Origin: Nocardia colli
Lineage (GTDB): Bacteria; Actinomycetota; Actinomycetes; Mycobacteriales; Mycobacteriaceae
NCBI RefSeq assembly: GCF_008704205.1
Contig: NZ_VXLC01000001.1
Location: 1,178,001 to 1,242,000 of the forward strand
Reading direction: 5' to 3'
Length of the DNA stretch: 64,000 nt
Below the pieces are notes generated by a model that was given only the letters and a program-made list of their open reading frames with translations, was not told the DNA's origin and did not search any database. Numbering within the stretch: position 1 is the first letter of the stretch; every line of letters starts with the position of its first letter. Positions 42,661-51,408 of this stretch are shown here, one piece after another. Made by a program: the position numbers and the translations under genes.

Positions 42661-44531
42661 GCACGGAGACGGTCGTGTCGAAAGACGCGGTGACGGAAGC
42701 GGATTCGGTCATTCAGCGGGACGAGGCCGCCGATTGGCGCGGCATCGCCAGCGAGGACAAGGAGGTCACCCAGGCCGGAAACCTGGTGCTGGCCGGGCGA
42801 TCCCGGCGACTGCTGCTCGACCTGGTCCGCCCGTATCGCAAGCTGGCGGCGCTCGCGCTGGTGCTCATCGTGGTGGACAACGCCGCGATGGTGTCCGCGC
42901 CGCTGTTCATCGCGCACGGGCTCGACAACGGCATCGGCGAAGGGCGCAAAGGGAATTGGACCCCGCTGACCTGGGCGGTCGGCGGGTACTTCGGCGCGGT
43001 GCTGATCGGCGGACTGACCACGTTCCTGTTCCTGCGGGTGTCCGGCAAGCTCAGCCAGAGCGTGCTGTTCGACCTGCGGGTGCGTTCGTTCGCGCACATG
43101 CAGCGGCTCAGCGTCGCCTTCCACGAGAAGTACACCTCGGGCAAGGTCGTCGCGCGCCTGACCGGCGACATCGAGACCCTCCAGGAACTGCTGGAGGGTG
43201 CGCTGAATCAGGCGCTGAGCGCGATCCTGTCGGTGCTGACCATCGCGGTGCTGCTGATCTACCTGGATCTGACGCTGGCCGCGATCGTGCTGATCGGCTT
43301 CGTGCCGCTGGTGTTCGTCACCCGGTGGGCGCAGCGCAGGCAGCGGGCGAGCTACCGGCACACCCGCGGCGCCATCGCGAAGGTGGTCGTGCAGTTCGTC
43401 GAGTCGATGGGTGGCATGCGCGCGGTGCAGACCTTCCGCCGCGAGCAGCGCAACGAGTCGGTGCTCGCGCACGAGGACGGCGACTACCAGCAGGCGACCA
43501 CCAAGGCCATGCGCGGCATGGGCGACTACGCCGGACTGAGCAGGCTGCTCGGCAACCTGACCACGGTGATCATCATCGTGGTCGGCGCGTGGCAGGTGAT
43601 CGAGGGCCACATCGCGGTCGGCGTGCTCGCGGCATACCTGTTGTACCTCAACGAGTTCTACGGTCCGCTCGACGAACTCGCGCAGGTGTTCAACTCGTAT
43701 CAGTCCGCGGCCGCGGCGCTGGAGAAGATCTCCGGCGTGCTCGAGGAAGAGCCCTCGGTGGCTGAGCCGGCCGACCCGACGCCGGTGGCGAAGGCGAGCG
43801 GCGCGGTGCTGATGGATCGGGTGTCGTTCGGCTACGGCGGCGAGCGTCAGGTGCTGCCGGAGTTCTCCCTGGACATCCCGGCCGGACAGGTCGTCGCGCT
43901 GGTCGGCGCCACCGGCGCCGGCAAGTCCACGCTGGCCAAGCTGCTGACCCGGTTCTACGACCCGTCCGCGGGCACGGTCACCCTGGACGGGATCGACCTG
44001 CGCCGGATCTCCGACGCCGACCTGCGCCGCAATGTCGTGATGGTCACCCAGGAGTCCTACCTGTTCTCCGGCTCGGTGGCCGACAACATCCGGCTCGGCC
44101 GGCCGGACGCCACCGATGCGGAGGTGTTCGCGGCGGCCCGCGCGGTCGGGCTGTACGACTTCGTGCAGGCGCTGCCCGAGGGCTTCGGCACCGACGTGCG
44201 CAAGCGCGGCGGCCGGTTGTCCGCCGGGCAGCGGCAGCTGGTCGCGTTCGCCCGGGTGTTCCTGGCCGACCCCGCGGTGATCGTGCTGGACGAAGCCACG
44301 TCCAGCCTGGACATCCCGGGTGAGCGGCTGGTGCAGCAGGCCCTGGAGACGGTGCTGCGCGATCGGACGGCGGTGATCATCGCCCATCGGCTGTCCACCG
44401 TGGCGATCGCCGACCGGGTGCTGGTGCTGGAATCCGGGCGCGTAGTGGAGGACGGCACCCCGGCCGAGCTCATCGCGGGCACCGGCCGGTTCGCCAGTTT
44501 GCACGCGGCGTGGCGGGAATCGCTGGTGTGA
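42657..44531 (+). CDS. Heterodimeric ABC exporter subunit with consensus ATPase site
   Basis: 624 residues: six helices, then an NBD with Walker A GATGAGKST, Q-loop MVTQESYLF, Walker B VIVLDEATSSLD with the catalytic Glu, and H-loop IIAHRLST. Its signature reads LSAGQRQL, slightly off the LSGGQ consensus, as usual for the partner that contributes the degenerate composite site. Start GTG overlaps the upstream stop. The pair is an efflux pump or lipid flippase. Confidence 0.93.
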   Translation: MSTETVVSKDAVTEADSVIQRDEAADWRGIASEDKEVTQAGNLVLAGRSRRLLLDLVRPYRKLAALALVLIVVDNAAMVSAPLFIAHGLDNGIGEGRKGNWTPLTWAVGGYFGAVLIGGLTTFLFLRVSGKLSQSVLFDLRVRSFAHMQRLSVAFHEKYTSGKVVARLTGDIETLQELLEGALNQALSAILSVLTIAVLLIYLDLTLAAIVLIGFVPLVFVTRWAQRRQRASYRHTRGAIAKVVVQFVESMGGMRAVQTFRREQRNESVLAHEDGDYQQATTKAMRGMGDYAGLSRLLGNLTTVIIIVVGAWQVIEGHIAVGVLAAYLLYLNEFYGPLDELAQVFNSYQSAAAALEKISGVLEEEPSVAEPADPTPVAKASGAVLMDRVSFGYGGERQVLPEFSLDIPAGQVVALVGATGAGKSTLAKLLTRFYDPSAGTVTLDGIDLRRISDADLRRNVVMVTQESYLFSGSVADNIRLGRPDATDAEVFAAARAVGLYDFVQALPEGFGTDVRKRGGRLSAGQRQLVAFARVFLADPAVIVLDEATSSLDIPGERLVQQALETVLRDRTAVIIAHRLSTVAIADRVLVLESGRVVEDGTPAELIAGTGRFASLHAAWRESLV

Positions 44532-44582
44532 TGCGGGCTGGTGTGGTGCGGACTAGGGCTCGGTGTCGCTTACGGTAGATAC

Positions 44583-45200
44583 GTGACGATCCCAGCCTCC
44601 GAGAGCCAAGCCTCTGGCCCCGATACGCCACCGGCCTCCCGTTGGCCGGCGATTCTCACCTGGCGCGCGCACAACGCGTCCCGGATGGAGTCGGTCCGCG
44701 TGACGTTGAACGGCAATCGCATCCGCGCCGCCGGTCGCATGATCGGCGGCGCGTGTGACGACCATCCGGCGTTCAGCGCGTCCTACGACCTGGTCACCGA
44801 CGAGAGCGGCGCGACCAAGCGCCTCTCGTTGCGCACCACGACCGCGGCCGGCGAACGGCACGCGTCCATCGCCAGGGACGAGGAGAACTACTGGCTGGTC
44901 GACGCGGGCGGCAGCCACGTCCGCTCGACCTTCGCCGGCGCGCTCGATGTCGACGTGGTGCTCAGCCCGTTCTTCAACACGCTGCCGATCCGCCGCTTCG
45001 ACCTGCAGCACGCGGTGCACGACGTCCAGGTCCCGGTCGTCTATGTGCGCCTGCCCGACCTGCTGGTCCAGGAAGCGAGCCTGACCTACAGCGCGGCCGC
45101 CGACGGCATCAGCGTGCTGTCCCCGGTCTCCAGCGCGACGGTCACCGTCGACGCGGACGGCTTCCTGCTCGACTACCCGGGCCTGGCCGAGCGCATCTGA
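44583..45200 (+). CDS. Putative glycolipid-binding family protein
   Basis: 205 residues matching my recollection of the glycolipid-binding family (PF06475 type): WRAHNASRMESVRVTLNGNR, a middle beta sheet including YDLVTDESGATKRLSLR, then the family hallmark FFNTLPIRRF and PVVYVRLPDLLVQ. The barrel fold is thought to bind lipid; no catalytic residues. Follows the ABC exporter by 51 bases on the same strand, so it may be cotranscribed with it, which is suggestive if that pump handles lipid. GTG 44583 is chosen on homology. Confidence 0.82.
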   Translation: MTIPASESQASGPDTPPASRWPAILTWRAHNASRMESVRVTLNGNRIRAAGRMIGGACDDHPAFSASYDLVTDESGATKRLSLRTTTAAGERHASIARDEENYWLVDAGGSHVRSTFAGALDVDVVLSPFFNTLPIRRFDLQHAVHDVQVPVVYVRLPDLLVQEASLTYSAAADGISVLSPVSSATVTVDADGFLLDYPGLAERI

Positions 45201-45212
45201 CAATTCCCGGGC

Positions 45213-46163
45213 TCAGTTCAACCGGGTGATAACCCCGCCGCGCTGCCCGGCGTCGCGTAAGTTCGCCAGCCAATTGTGGTCACCGGGGTGGATATCGGTG
45301 ATTTCCCATCGTTGCGCGGTTTCGTAGCGTTCCCTGGCATCGTGTCCGGCCTCGACGAGATCGGCCAGGGAATTGTCTGCGCGCAGGCTGTCGCGGGCGG
45401 CGCCGAGCACCGTGAGCGTTTCCTCCAGCACCGCCAGTAGTGCCGCGGAATTCGGTTCACAAATGGCGCGCACGAGATCCGGGGCGGTGGCCGCGACCCG
45501 GGTGCCGTCGCGGAACGAACCCGCCGCCAGGCCGAGGGCGAGCGCACCGCCGGCCGCACCGGCCGAGGCCAGCGCCTCGGCCAGCACGTGCGGCAGATGC
45601 GAGATCCGGGCGACCGCGCGATCGTGCTCGTCCGCGACCACCGGCACGACCACCGAGCCGCAGTCCAGCGCCAGCCGCGCCACCCTCGTCCACGCTTCGG
45701 CATGGGTGCCCTCGTCCACGCCCACCGCCCACACGGCGTCGCGAAACAGGCCGGAATCGGTGGCGGCCCACCCGGATTCGGCGGTGCCGGTCATCGGATG
45801 CCCGCCGACATAGCGGGCCGAGAGCCCCTCCTTGCGGACCGCCTCGGCGACCGGCGCCTTCACGCTGACCACATCGGTCAGCACGCAGCGCGGCGCGTAG
45901 GTGGCGATGGCGGAGAGCAGGTGCCCGACCGCGGGCATCGGCACCGCGATGACGATCAGCGCGTCCGCATCGGCGGCCCGGGTCAGCGCGGCGGACAGCT
46001 CCTCGGTCACGTCGAAGCCGTCCCTGCGCGCGGCCTCCGCGCCGGCCGGCGATCGGTTGAACCCCCAGGCGTCGTACCCGGCGCCGACGGCGGCGCGCAG
46101 CAGGGAACCGCCGATCAAGCCGGTTCCGAGGACACACACGGACGCTTTCCCAGCAGAAGTCAC
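45213..46163 (-). CDS. tyrA: Prephenate dehydrogenase (TyrA)
   Basis: Oxidative decarboxylation of prephenate to 4-hydroxyphenylpyruvate for tyrosine. 316 residues: VCVLGTGLIGGSLLRAAVG (NAD fold), VIAVPMPAV, VLTDVVSVKAPV, and the active-site GGHPMTGTAESGW. The all-helical dimer domain follows. No ACT domain. GTG 46163 begins TSAGKASV. From memory it stands at Rv3754, with tadA and partner divergent as here. Confidence 0.93.
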   Translation of the reverse strand: MTSAGKASVCVLGTGLIGGSLLRAAVGAGYDAWGFNRSPAGAEAARRDGFDVTEELSAALTRAADADALIVIAVPMPAVGHLLSAIATYAPRCVLTDVVSVKAPVAEAVRKEGLSARYVGGHPMTGTAESGWAATDSGLFRDAVWAVGVDEGTHAEAWTRVARLALDCGSVVVPVVADEHDRAVARISHLPHVLAEALASAGAAGGALALGLAAGSFRDGTRVAATAPDLVRAICEPNSAALLAVLEETLTVLGAARDSLRADNSLADLVEAGHDARERYETAQRWEITDIHPGDHNWLANLRDAGQRGGVITRLN

Positions 46164-46221
46164 CTGAACAGATTCGCATACGACTTCAACATTTCGGCTC
46201 GGGCAGACTACCGTTGCGGCC

Positions 46222-46761
46222 ATGGCAGCACAGCGCTCGGGCACGAATAGGGCGGCGTCGGATGATTACGACGACGTAGAAGGGTTCGCAGTGGCGGTTG
46301 TCCGCGAAGAAGGCAAATGGCGGTGCAGCCCGCTGAGCCACGATGCGCTTACGGATTTGTCCGCAGCGGAAAACGAACTGAAGGCCTTGCGCAGCTCGGG
46401 TGCCGTTTTCGGCCTGCTCGACATCGACGACGAGTTCTTCATCGTGGTCCGGCCCGCGCCCAGCGGTACCCGGATGCTGGTTTCGGACGCGACCGCCGCC
46501 ATTGATTACGACATCGCCGCGGACGTCCTCGACGCCCTGAATGTGGAAATCCCGGACATCGACCCCGACGAGCTCGACGACATCGAGCCGTGGGAAGAGG
46601 GCGACCTCGGCGTGCTCGCCGATCTGGGCCTGCCCGAGCCGGTGCTGAGCGTCATCCTCGCCGACACCGACCTCTACCCCGACGAGCAGCTCGGCATGAT
46701 CGCCCAACGCCTCGGCTTCGCCGACGAACTCTCGGCGGTGCTGGACAAGCTGCCCCGCTGA
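46222..46761 (+). CDS. tRNA adenosine deaminase-associated protein
   Basis: 179 residues, acidic. The pattern FAVAVVREEGKWRCSPL and ELKALRSSGAVFGLLDIDDE is what I recall for the actinobacterial family always encoded next to tadA. Role unproved, probably accessory to TadA. Starts near the tyrA start on the other strand (58 bases apart) and ends one base before the tadA GTG. Confidence 0.85.
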   Translation: MAAQRSGTNRAASDDYDDVEGFAVAVVREEGKWRCSPLSHDALTDLSAAENELKALRSSGAVFGLLDIDDEFFIVVRPAPSGTRMLVSDATAAIDYDIAADVLDALNVEIPDIDPDELDDIEPWEEGDLGVLADLGLPEPVLSVILADTDLYPDEQLGMIAQRLGFADELSAVLDKLPR

Positions 46762-46762
46762 C

Positions 46763-47230
46763 GTGCCGGGCCTCGCCGTACCTTCGGACACCGACATGGT
46801 GCGTGCCGCGATCGCCGCGGCCGCCGAAGCCGACCCCCGCGACGTTCCCGTCGGCGCAGTCGTATTCGACTCCGCCGGAAGGGAACTCGCCCGCGCGGCG
46901 AATGCCCGCGAAGCCCTCGGCGACCCCACCGCACACGCCGAGGTCCTGGCTCTGCGGCGCGCCGCCGAGGTCCACGGCGACGGCTGGCGCCTCGAAGGCG
47001 TCACCCTCGCCGTCACTCTCGAACCCTGCACCATGTGCGCAGGTGCCCTCGTCCTCGCCCGCGTCTCCCGCCTCGTCTTCGGCGCCTGGGAACCCAAAAC
47101 CGGCGCCGTCGGCTCCCTCTGGGACGTAGTCCGCGACCGCCGCCTCAACCACCGCCCCCAGGTCCGCGGCGGCATCCTCGAACCCGACTGCGCCGCCCTC
47201 CTCGACACCTTCTTCCGCACCCAGCGCTGA
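46763..47230 (+). CDS. tadA: tRNA-specific adenosine deaminase (TadA)
   Basis: Converts A34 to inosine in tRNA-Arg(ACG), which is encoded at 27659 in this window. 155 residues: zinc-site HAEV (His and catalytic Glu) and PCTMCAGAL (two Cys), plus the family EPKTGAVGSLWD. The GTG start sits one base after the stop of its partner; ATG 46796 is a shorter alternative. Confidence 0.94.
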   Translation: MPGLAVPSDTDMVRAAIAAAAEADPRDVPVGAVVFDSAGRELARAANAREALGDPTAHAEVLALRRAAEVHGDGWRLEGVTLAVTLEPCTMCAGALVLARVSRLVFGAWEPKTGAVGSLWDVVRDRRLNHRPQVRGGILEPDCAALLDTFFRTQR

Positions 47231-47336
47231 CCCCGCCTCGCCGCCCCACCCGCACCTTCCGTGCGTCACATCACACCAGTCCAAGAGCTACCCAGGCGAT
47301 TTAACGATCCGCCCCCAGTCCGGTATGGTTGTCGGC

Positions 47337-47424
47337 GGTGGCGTGTCCGAGCGGCCTAAGGAGCACGCCTCGAAAGCGTGTGAGGGGTAACCCCCCTCCG
47401 AGGGTTCAAATCCCTCCGCCACCG
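47337..47424 (+). tRNA. tRNA-Ser (anticodon CGA), reconstituted by the island
   Basis: 88 bases. Acceptor GGTGGCG / CGCCACC, discriminator G; anticodon arm CACGC-CTCGAAA-GCGTG gives CGA; long variable arm. Its 3' end, from 47403, is repeated exactly at 52375-52402, so the present 3' end probably came with the integrated element and restored the gene. Confidence 0.97.
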
Positions 47425-47430
47425 CCAAAA
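47403..47430 (+). repeat. att direct repeat, left copy (tRNA side)
   Basis: 28 bases beginning GGTTCAAATCCCTCCGCC, covering the T-arm 3' half, acceptor 3' strand and AAAA; identical to 52375-52402. Confidence 0.95.
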
Positions 47431-47465
47431 AGCCCCTCACCTGTTCACACAGGTGAGGGGCTTTT
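47428..47465. terminator. Terminator after tRNA-Ser(CGA)
   Basis: Perfect 17-bp stem AAAAGCCCCTCACCTGT and complement with a 4-base loop, ending in TTTT. Lies inside the island's left end. Confidence 0.93.
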
Positions 47466-47523
47466 CAGTTCAGGCAACGGCTTGTTTGGCTACCAGCGCT
47501 TGTCACGGCAGGCCCGATCCGCC

Positions 47524-48083
47524 TCAGACTTCCTTCGTCGGCTCCTCGAACAACAGAGTCGGCTCAGTGAGGATGTTCCGGCCTGTTTCGCTCTTGTAGA
47601 TCTCGTCCACGCTGCCGAACCTGGCGTCGGTGTAGTCCAGATCCAAGCGTGCGGCTGCGAGGCGCACGGCAGACTCACTCGGACCCTCAATTTCCAGGAA
47701 AGTCGGTAGAACGGGCCAGGTGTCCAGGTCGAACACGACGTCGTCGAGTTGCCACTCCTCGCGGTAGCTCTCCTGGTATCGGACCTGACGCAGACCGAGT
47801 TTGACCAGGATTTCCGCCATGGCGTGCTGGTCTCCCACCGTCGTTTCGATTCGGTGGTGCCATCGATGGTGGTGGCGTCGGTGACCTGCTTGAGTGTCAG
47901 CGTGGAGCGAGACCCCTCGTCACGCAGGCGGACCCATGCACCACGAGTCAGTGAATCGTTCTCGAATATCTTGCGGGTCAACAGCGTTCGCGAGAACGAC
48001 TGGATCGCGCCGAGCTCGGTGAGCTTGGCGCGCAGACCTTCGACGTCTACGGCCAGGAATTTCGCCTCGTACTCATGTTTCAT
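47524..48083 (-). pseudogene. CYTH-domain (class IV adenylate cyclase-like) gene with frameshift
   Basis: Frame 1 begins MKHEYEAKFLAVDVEGLRAK, the CYTH ExExK-type start, and runs through RLRDEGSRSTLTLKQVTDAT to about residue 79. The rest of the fold continues in another frame (HAMAEILVKLGLRQVRYQES, then LDTWPVLPTFLEIEGPSES, ending LLFEEPTKEV). The switch falls at 47839-47855 and needs one missing base; 560 bases is not a multiple of three. CYTH proteins bind triphosphates (thiamine triphosphate, cyclases). Either a genuine pseudogene or a sequencing error; a second frameshift nearby favours decay. Confidence 0.82.
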
Positions 48084-48425
48084 TGCTGCTGTATCCGCCT
48101 TCGAGTTGGTCCTTCGGGTCTCGCCTTGCGATCAGCAATCCCATGCGGTGGGTGTGGTCGTCCAACTGCCCCACATGGGCACACTCGGTGAACGCGTCGG
48201 GTGTCAAGTCCGGCCGAGTAGGAACGCGACCTTCAGCGCCGAAACCACTTCCCGGGCCGTCTTGTCGCGCCGGGTACAGCTCCCTCCCTCATCCGGAGTG
48301 CCATCGAGGGACCGATCTCTATCGCGGTAAATCCAGGCGTGCCGCGGCAGCTTCGAGCTGGTGATTTCTCCGCATCCGGCCGAGTGCGCCGCTGCCAGGC
48401 GCCCGTCCCGGGCTGTTCGTACCGC
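48073..48425 (-). pseudogene. Decayed coding fragment upstream of the CYTH gene
   Basis: Two frames join into one protein-like sequence. The first reads DGRLAAAHSAGCGEITSSKL, then PRHAWIYRDRDRSLDGTPDE, to a stop at 48204 after KVAFLLGR. The other continues PDLTPDAFTECAHVGQLDDH and ends LEGGYSSNET with its TGA overlapping the CYTH ATG by translation-coupled spacing. A single indel near 48205-48220 would fuse them. No start is visible and I do not recognise the family. Confidence 0.55.
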
Positions 48426-48447
48426 CTACCGATTTGACCGATCGAGG

Positions 48448-48867
48448 TCACTCTGGAACTGAAGTTGTCGATGCGCCGCCTCGCGCTCGTGCATGCTGCG
48501 AGAAGCAGCGGTGCGCCGGAGGTATCAGAGGTGTCGAGTAGTATCCGGCGTAGACATTGGGCGGATTATGTTGTGGAACACGCGATCTCATTGTCTTGAC
48601 GGAGCGGTCGGTGGTTACTTGTCGGATGTTGGATGTTGCAAGGGTTTTGGTGCCGCCGGTGGCCGGTCGGGTGTCGGCGGGTCTGAGTTTGCTGCGGTGG
48701 TAGGCGCGCGGGGGCATGCCTGTCCAGCGGGTGATTGATGCGGTGAACGCGGGTGTGGCGTTGTAGCCGAGGCGGTGGGCGATTTGTTCGATGCTGAGGT
48801 GTTCGGCGATGAGTAGTTCTTCGGCGTGCCGGCGGCGGATTTCGTCGGCGAGTAGTTGAGCCGACAT
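48448..48867 (-). pseudogene. Truncated AraC-family DNA-binding domain
   Basis: The frame starts inside an AraC HTH domain: MSAQLLADEIRRRHAEELLI then LSIEQIAHRLGYNATPAF and WTGMPPRAYH, which is the second HTH and C-terminal signature. The sensor domain and the first helices are absent. The tail of about 75 residues (TKTLATSNIRQVTTDRS onward) has no AraC likeness. ATG lies one base after the stop of the XRE gene. Most likely a remnant; expression as a small DNA-binding protein is possible. Confidence 0.6.
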
Positions 48868-48868
48868 G

Positions 48869-50131
48869 CTAAGTCGTCTTCGAAAGGAGAGACCGAAGGC
48901 GATGGAGCACATCCGTTCCCTCGATGGTTAATTCATGCAATCCGGCCTTGACCGTAGCTCTGACGGTTCGCTGTATTTGGTGGGGAAGCCTGTGGGTCTC
49001 GGCCGCTCTGATTGCGTCTGCGAACGCGTCCTGTGCCGCGTCTGTTTCATGGATCGAAGTAAAGACTTCGCCAGTGGTGACGCGTTCGATGATCCGCCAT
49101 TGCGGGGCCGCAGGTGAGCCGACTTGGTTGTGCACAAGCTGACCAGCTTCAACCGCTCGTCCAGTGCCCATCAATCCGCGTAGCTGTATCTCGCGCAACG
49201 TGAATGGCTGGAATAACAGCCCGCTGCCAGGGTTCTGATCGAGTAAGTCGCGGTAGGAGCAGAGGGCAGAGTCGAACCGCTCTGCGTCTCCGAGCTCGCC
49301 AGCAGCTCGACACAAGAATGCCAGCGTTGCACCTTGGTCCGCCGGGTCGCGCGACAGCTCTAGGGACCGCTCTAGCCGCACAACGGCCGCGCCGACGTGC
49401 CCAGCCTTGCGTAACTCGTTGCCGTGCATCCGAAGTGCGTGGGCATAAAATGCCGGGTCATCTAGGAGTGCAGCCACGGTGACGGCCTGTCCAGTCCATC
49501 GAGCAGCGGACGGCAGGCGCTCTTCAGGTAGGACAGTGCCCAGCGACACCCCGAGAGCAACCCGTGCCTGTGCCAGCAGAATGAGGCTGTCTCGCTCCAT
49601 GTGTCCCTCGGCTGCTCTGGCCTCCAATCGGGCTACCAGCGGCCAGAGTTCGTTGACTGCCTCGACGGCATGTCCGGCCTGACGCGCAATCTCGGCGAGA
49701 CGCACTGTGGAATCACCGAATTGGAGCATGGCTCGGAATTCAGCGTCGTCGGTACCAGTCACTCCAAGCACGTGTGCGGGGATGGCGAGTTGGGCGGCGA
49801 TGTGGCGGCGCGTGGCTATGTCGCTGATCGCGCGTCGACCCGTCTCGAGCATCGACACATACGACTTGTCGTAGCCGAGTAGTTCCGCCAATCCGATTTG
49901 GCTCAGCCCGGTCAGTCGTCGATAGGTCCGAAGGATAGTGGGAAGATCGCGTGTCGCTATTGCGGTCGCTGCTTCGGGAGCGGCCCACAACCAGATTGCC
50001 GAAGCGATCGGTGCGGCTCGAACTACCGCGCTACCGCTGGTGGAGGTGTTGGCGGCGCAGGTTGGGCACACAGCTTCAGTCGCGTAGCGACCGATCGATA
50101 CTCCGCACGCCTGACATCTACTGCCGCCCAC
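48869..50131 (-). CDS. XRE-family regulator with N-terminal zinc ribbon and TPR-like helices
   Basis: 420 residues. Begins with four Cys in two pairs (SRCQACGVS, AVCPTCAAN), a likely zinc ribbon. An XRE helix-turn-helix follows at about 64-110: ILRTYRRLTGLSQIGLAELL, then GYDKSYVSMLETGRRAIS. The remaining 300 residues are helical, TPR-like (FYAHALRMHGNELRKAGHVG, LAFLCRAAGELGDAERF), as in Streptomyces-type regulators that sense a ligand. GTG start. Eight bases downstream of the Nudix gene on the same strand, so one operon. Codon use is less GC-biased than outside the island. Confidence 0.85.
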   Translation of the reverse strand: MGGSRCQACGVSIGRYATEAVCPTCAANTSTSGSAVVRAAPIASAIWLWAAPEAATAIATRDLPTILRTYRRLTGLSQIGLAELLGYDKSYVSMLETGRRAISDIATRRHIAAQLAIPAHVLGVTGTDDAEFRAMLQFGDSTVRLAEIARQAGHAVEAVNELWPLVARLEARAAEGHMERDSLILLAQARVALGVSLGTVLPEERLPSAARWTGQAVTVAALLDDPAFYAHALRMHGNELRKAGHVGAAVVRLERSLELSRDPADQGATLAFLCRAAGELGDAERFDSALCSYRDLLDQNPGSGLLFQPFTLREIQLRGLMGTGRAVEAGQLVHNQVGSPAAPQWRIIERVTTGEVFTSIHETDAAQDAFADAIRAAETHRLPHQIQRTVRATVKAGLHELTIEGTDVLHRLRSLLSKTT

Positions 50132-50139
50132 AGCTTCTC

Positions 50140-50568
50140 CTAGACGTTCTCCGCTGCCCGAAGTTGTGCGAACCAGGTCATGATGGACCGCTTATATCCA
50201 TCCGGCATCTTCAAGCCCGCTATCTCGTCTTCGCGAAACAGTCCAACTTCTTTGTGCTCGTGAGAAAGAACAGGCTCGGCATCGGTATCCGGGTAGCACC
50301 CGTAAGTCACGATGAAGACGTGTCGTTCGGCTTCATTGATGTAGTAGATCCAAGAGTCGAGAATCGGTCCAGTAGTAACAGGCCACTGCGTCTCTTCGGT
50401 GATTTCGCGGGCCACGCATTCCTCGGGTGTCTCGGTGGGTTCGATTCTGCCACCGGGCAATTCCCATTCATCGCGCTCGTTCTTCAGCAGAAGAACTTGC
50501 CCATCGCGAACTACAACGCCTTTTACCGAGATCGAGTACATGTGCGGCACGTAACCGGATGCAGTCAT
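50140..50568 (-). CDS. Nudix hydrolase
   Basis: 142 residues with a complete Nudix box, GGRIEPTETPEECVAREITE followed by ET, in an MTASGYVPHMYSISVKGVVV context. Members hydrolyse nucleoside diphosphates linked to another moiety. First gene of an operon with the XRE regulator; this pairing suggests that the pair makes and senses, or removes, a nucleotide-derived signal. Divergent from the TauD-like gene across a spacer with a 13-bp palindrome. Confidence 0.92.
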   Translation of the reverse strand: MTASGYVPHMYSISVKGVVVRDGQVLLLKNERDEWELPGGRIEPTETPEECVAREITEETQWPVTTGPILDSWIYYINEAERHVFIVTYGCYPDTDAEPVLSHEHKEVGLFREDEIAGLKMPDGYKRSIMTWFAQLRAAENV

Positions 50569-50615
50569 GCCGCGACGCTAGCACCGGCCAAGGCGGCCCG
50601 GCAGAGGGTTGAGGT

Positions 50616-50628
50616 TGACAGTCTGTCA
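50616..50628. promoter_or_regulatory. 13-bp palindrome in the divergent Nudix/TauD spacer
   Basis: TGACAG-T-CTGTCA, perfect 6-bp arms around one base, midway between divergent starts at 50568 and 50665. Short symmetric sites like this suit XRE dimers; the XRE protein of the same island is the natural candidate. Confidence 0.5.
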
Positions 50629-50664
50629 GTGGACACTGAAGCCGCAGAGCGCACGGTCTAGTAC

Positions 50665-51408
50665 ATGTTCGTTGACTTACAGCAGGATTGGGCAGCAGGG
50701 GTGGCAGTTGGGCTCGCTGCTGATGGGTTCGCCAGGTTCGACAAGGTTCGCACCCGGGCTCAGCTGGTCACGCTCGGGGCGTCCCTCGGTCGTATCGTCC
50801 CGCACAGGGACAGTGACGACGACGGCGTGACGACACTTCAGAATCGGGGTGGACTGGCAAGGAGAATTGGATTCGAGGGATTCGGTACTGGTGCACTTTC
50901 ACCGCACACCGACCGATCTGGGGTGCTGGAACCGCCCGCGCTACTTCTCGTGGTGTGCGGACGCAAGAGCTCTTCAGGCGGTGAATGCATCGCAATCGAC
51001 AGCCGCAGTGTCTACACCGATCTGGCGATCAACGACCCTGAGGCAGCGCGCGCATTGTCGCAACCGCGGACAGCGCTATTCGGCGGTGCCGCTGGTTATC
51101 TCGGCTCGGTGTTCGAGCATTCACAAGGGAATCGGATACGGGTCCGCTTTCGGATGGACGGTCTCGTTAAGTACTCGCCTGAAATCACGCGATGGCTACC
51201 CGTGCTTGGTGCTGCCATCGAGCGGCACACCATCCGATTCGCACTCGAGCCTGGACAGGGCTACGTGCTGCACAACCATCGGTGGATGCACGGCCGCACT
51301 GCATTCACCGGTGATCGAGTCATGTACCGGCTGAGTCTTGACCCCCACCCTGAGTTCGCAATTCCTTCCGGTTTCGAGGCACCCAACACCGTGGGAGTGA
51401 CGCCATGA
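50665..51408 (+). CDS. TauD/clavaminate-synthase-like Fe(II)/2-oxoglutarate oxygenase
   Basis: 247 residues. Iron facial triad visible as HTD in GALSPHTDRSG (about residues 79-81) and the distal His in WMHGRTAFTGDRVMYRLSLD, where the following Arg binds 2-oxoglutarate. The middle part carries PALLLVVCGRKSSSGGECIA. This is the TauD/TfdA layout, seen in hydroxylases and halogenases of small molecules. Substrate unknown. The first gene of a three-gene + strand run inside the island. Confidence 0.82.
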   Translation: MFVDLQQDWAAGVAVGLAADGFARFDKVRTRAQLVTLGASLGRIVPHRDSDDDGVTTLQNRGGLARRIGFEGFGTGALSPHTDRSGVLEPPALLLVVCGRKSSSGGECIAIDSRSVYTDLAINDPEAARALSQPRTALFGGAAGYLGSVFEHSQGNRIRVRFRMDGLVKYSPEITRWLPVLGAAIERHTIRFALEPGQGYVLHNHRWMHGRTAFTGDRVMYRLSLDPHPEFAIPSGFEAPNTVGVTP

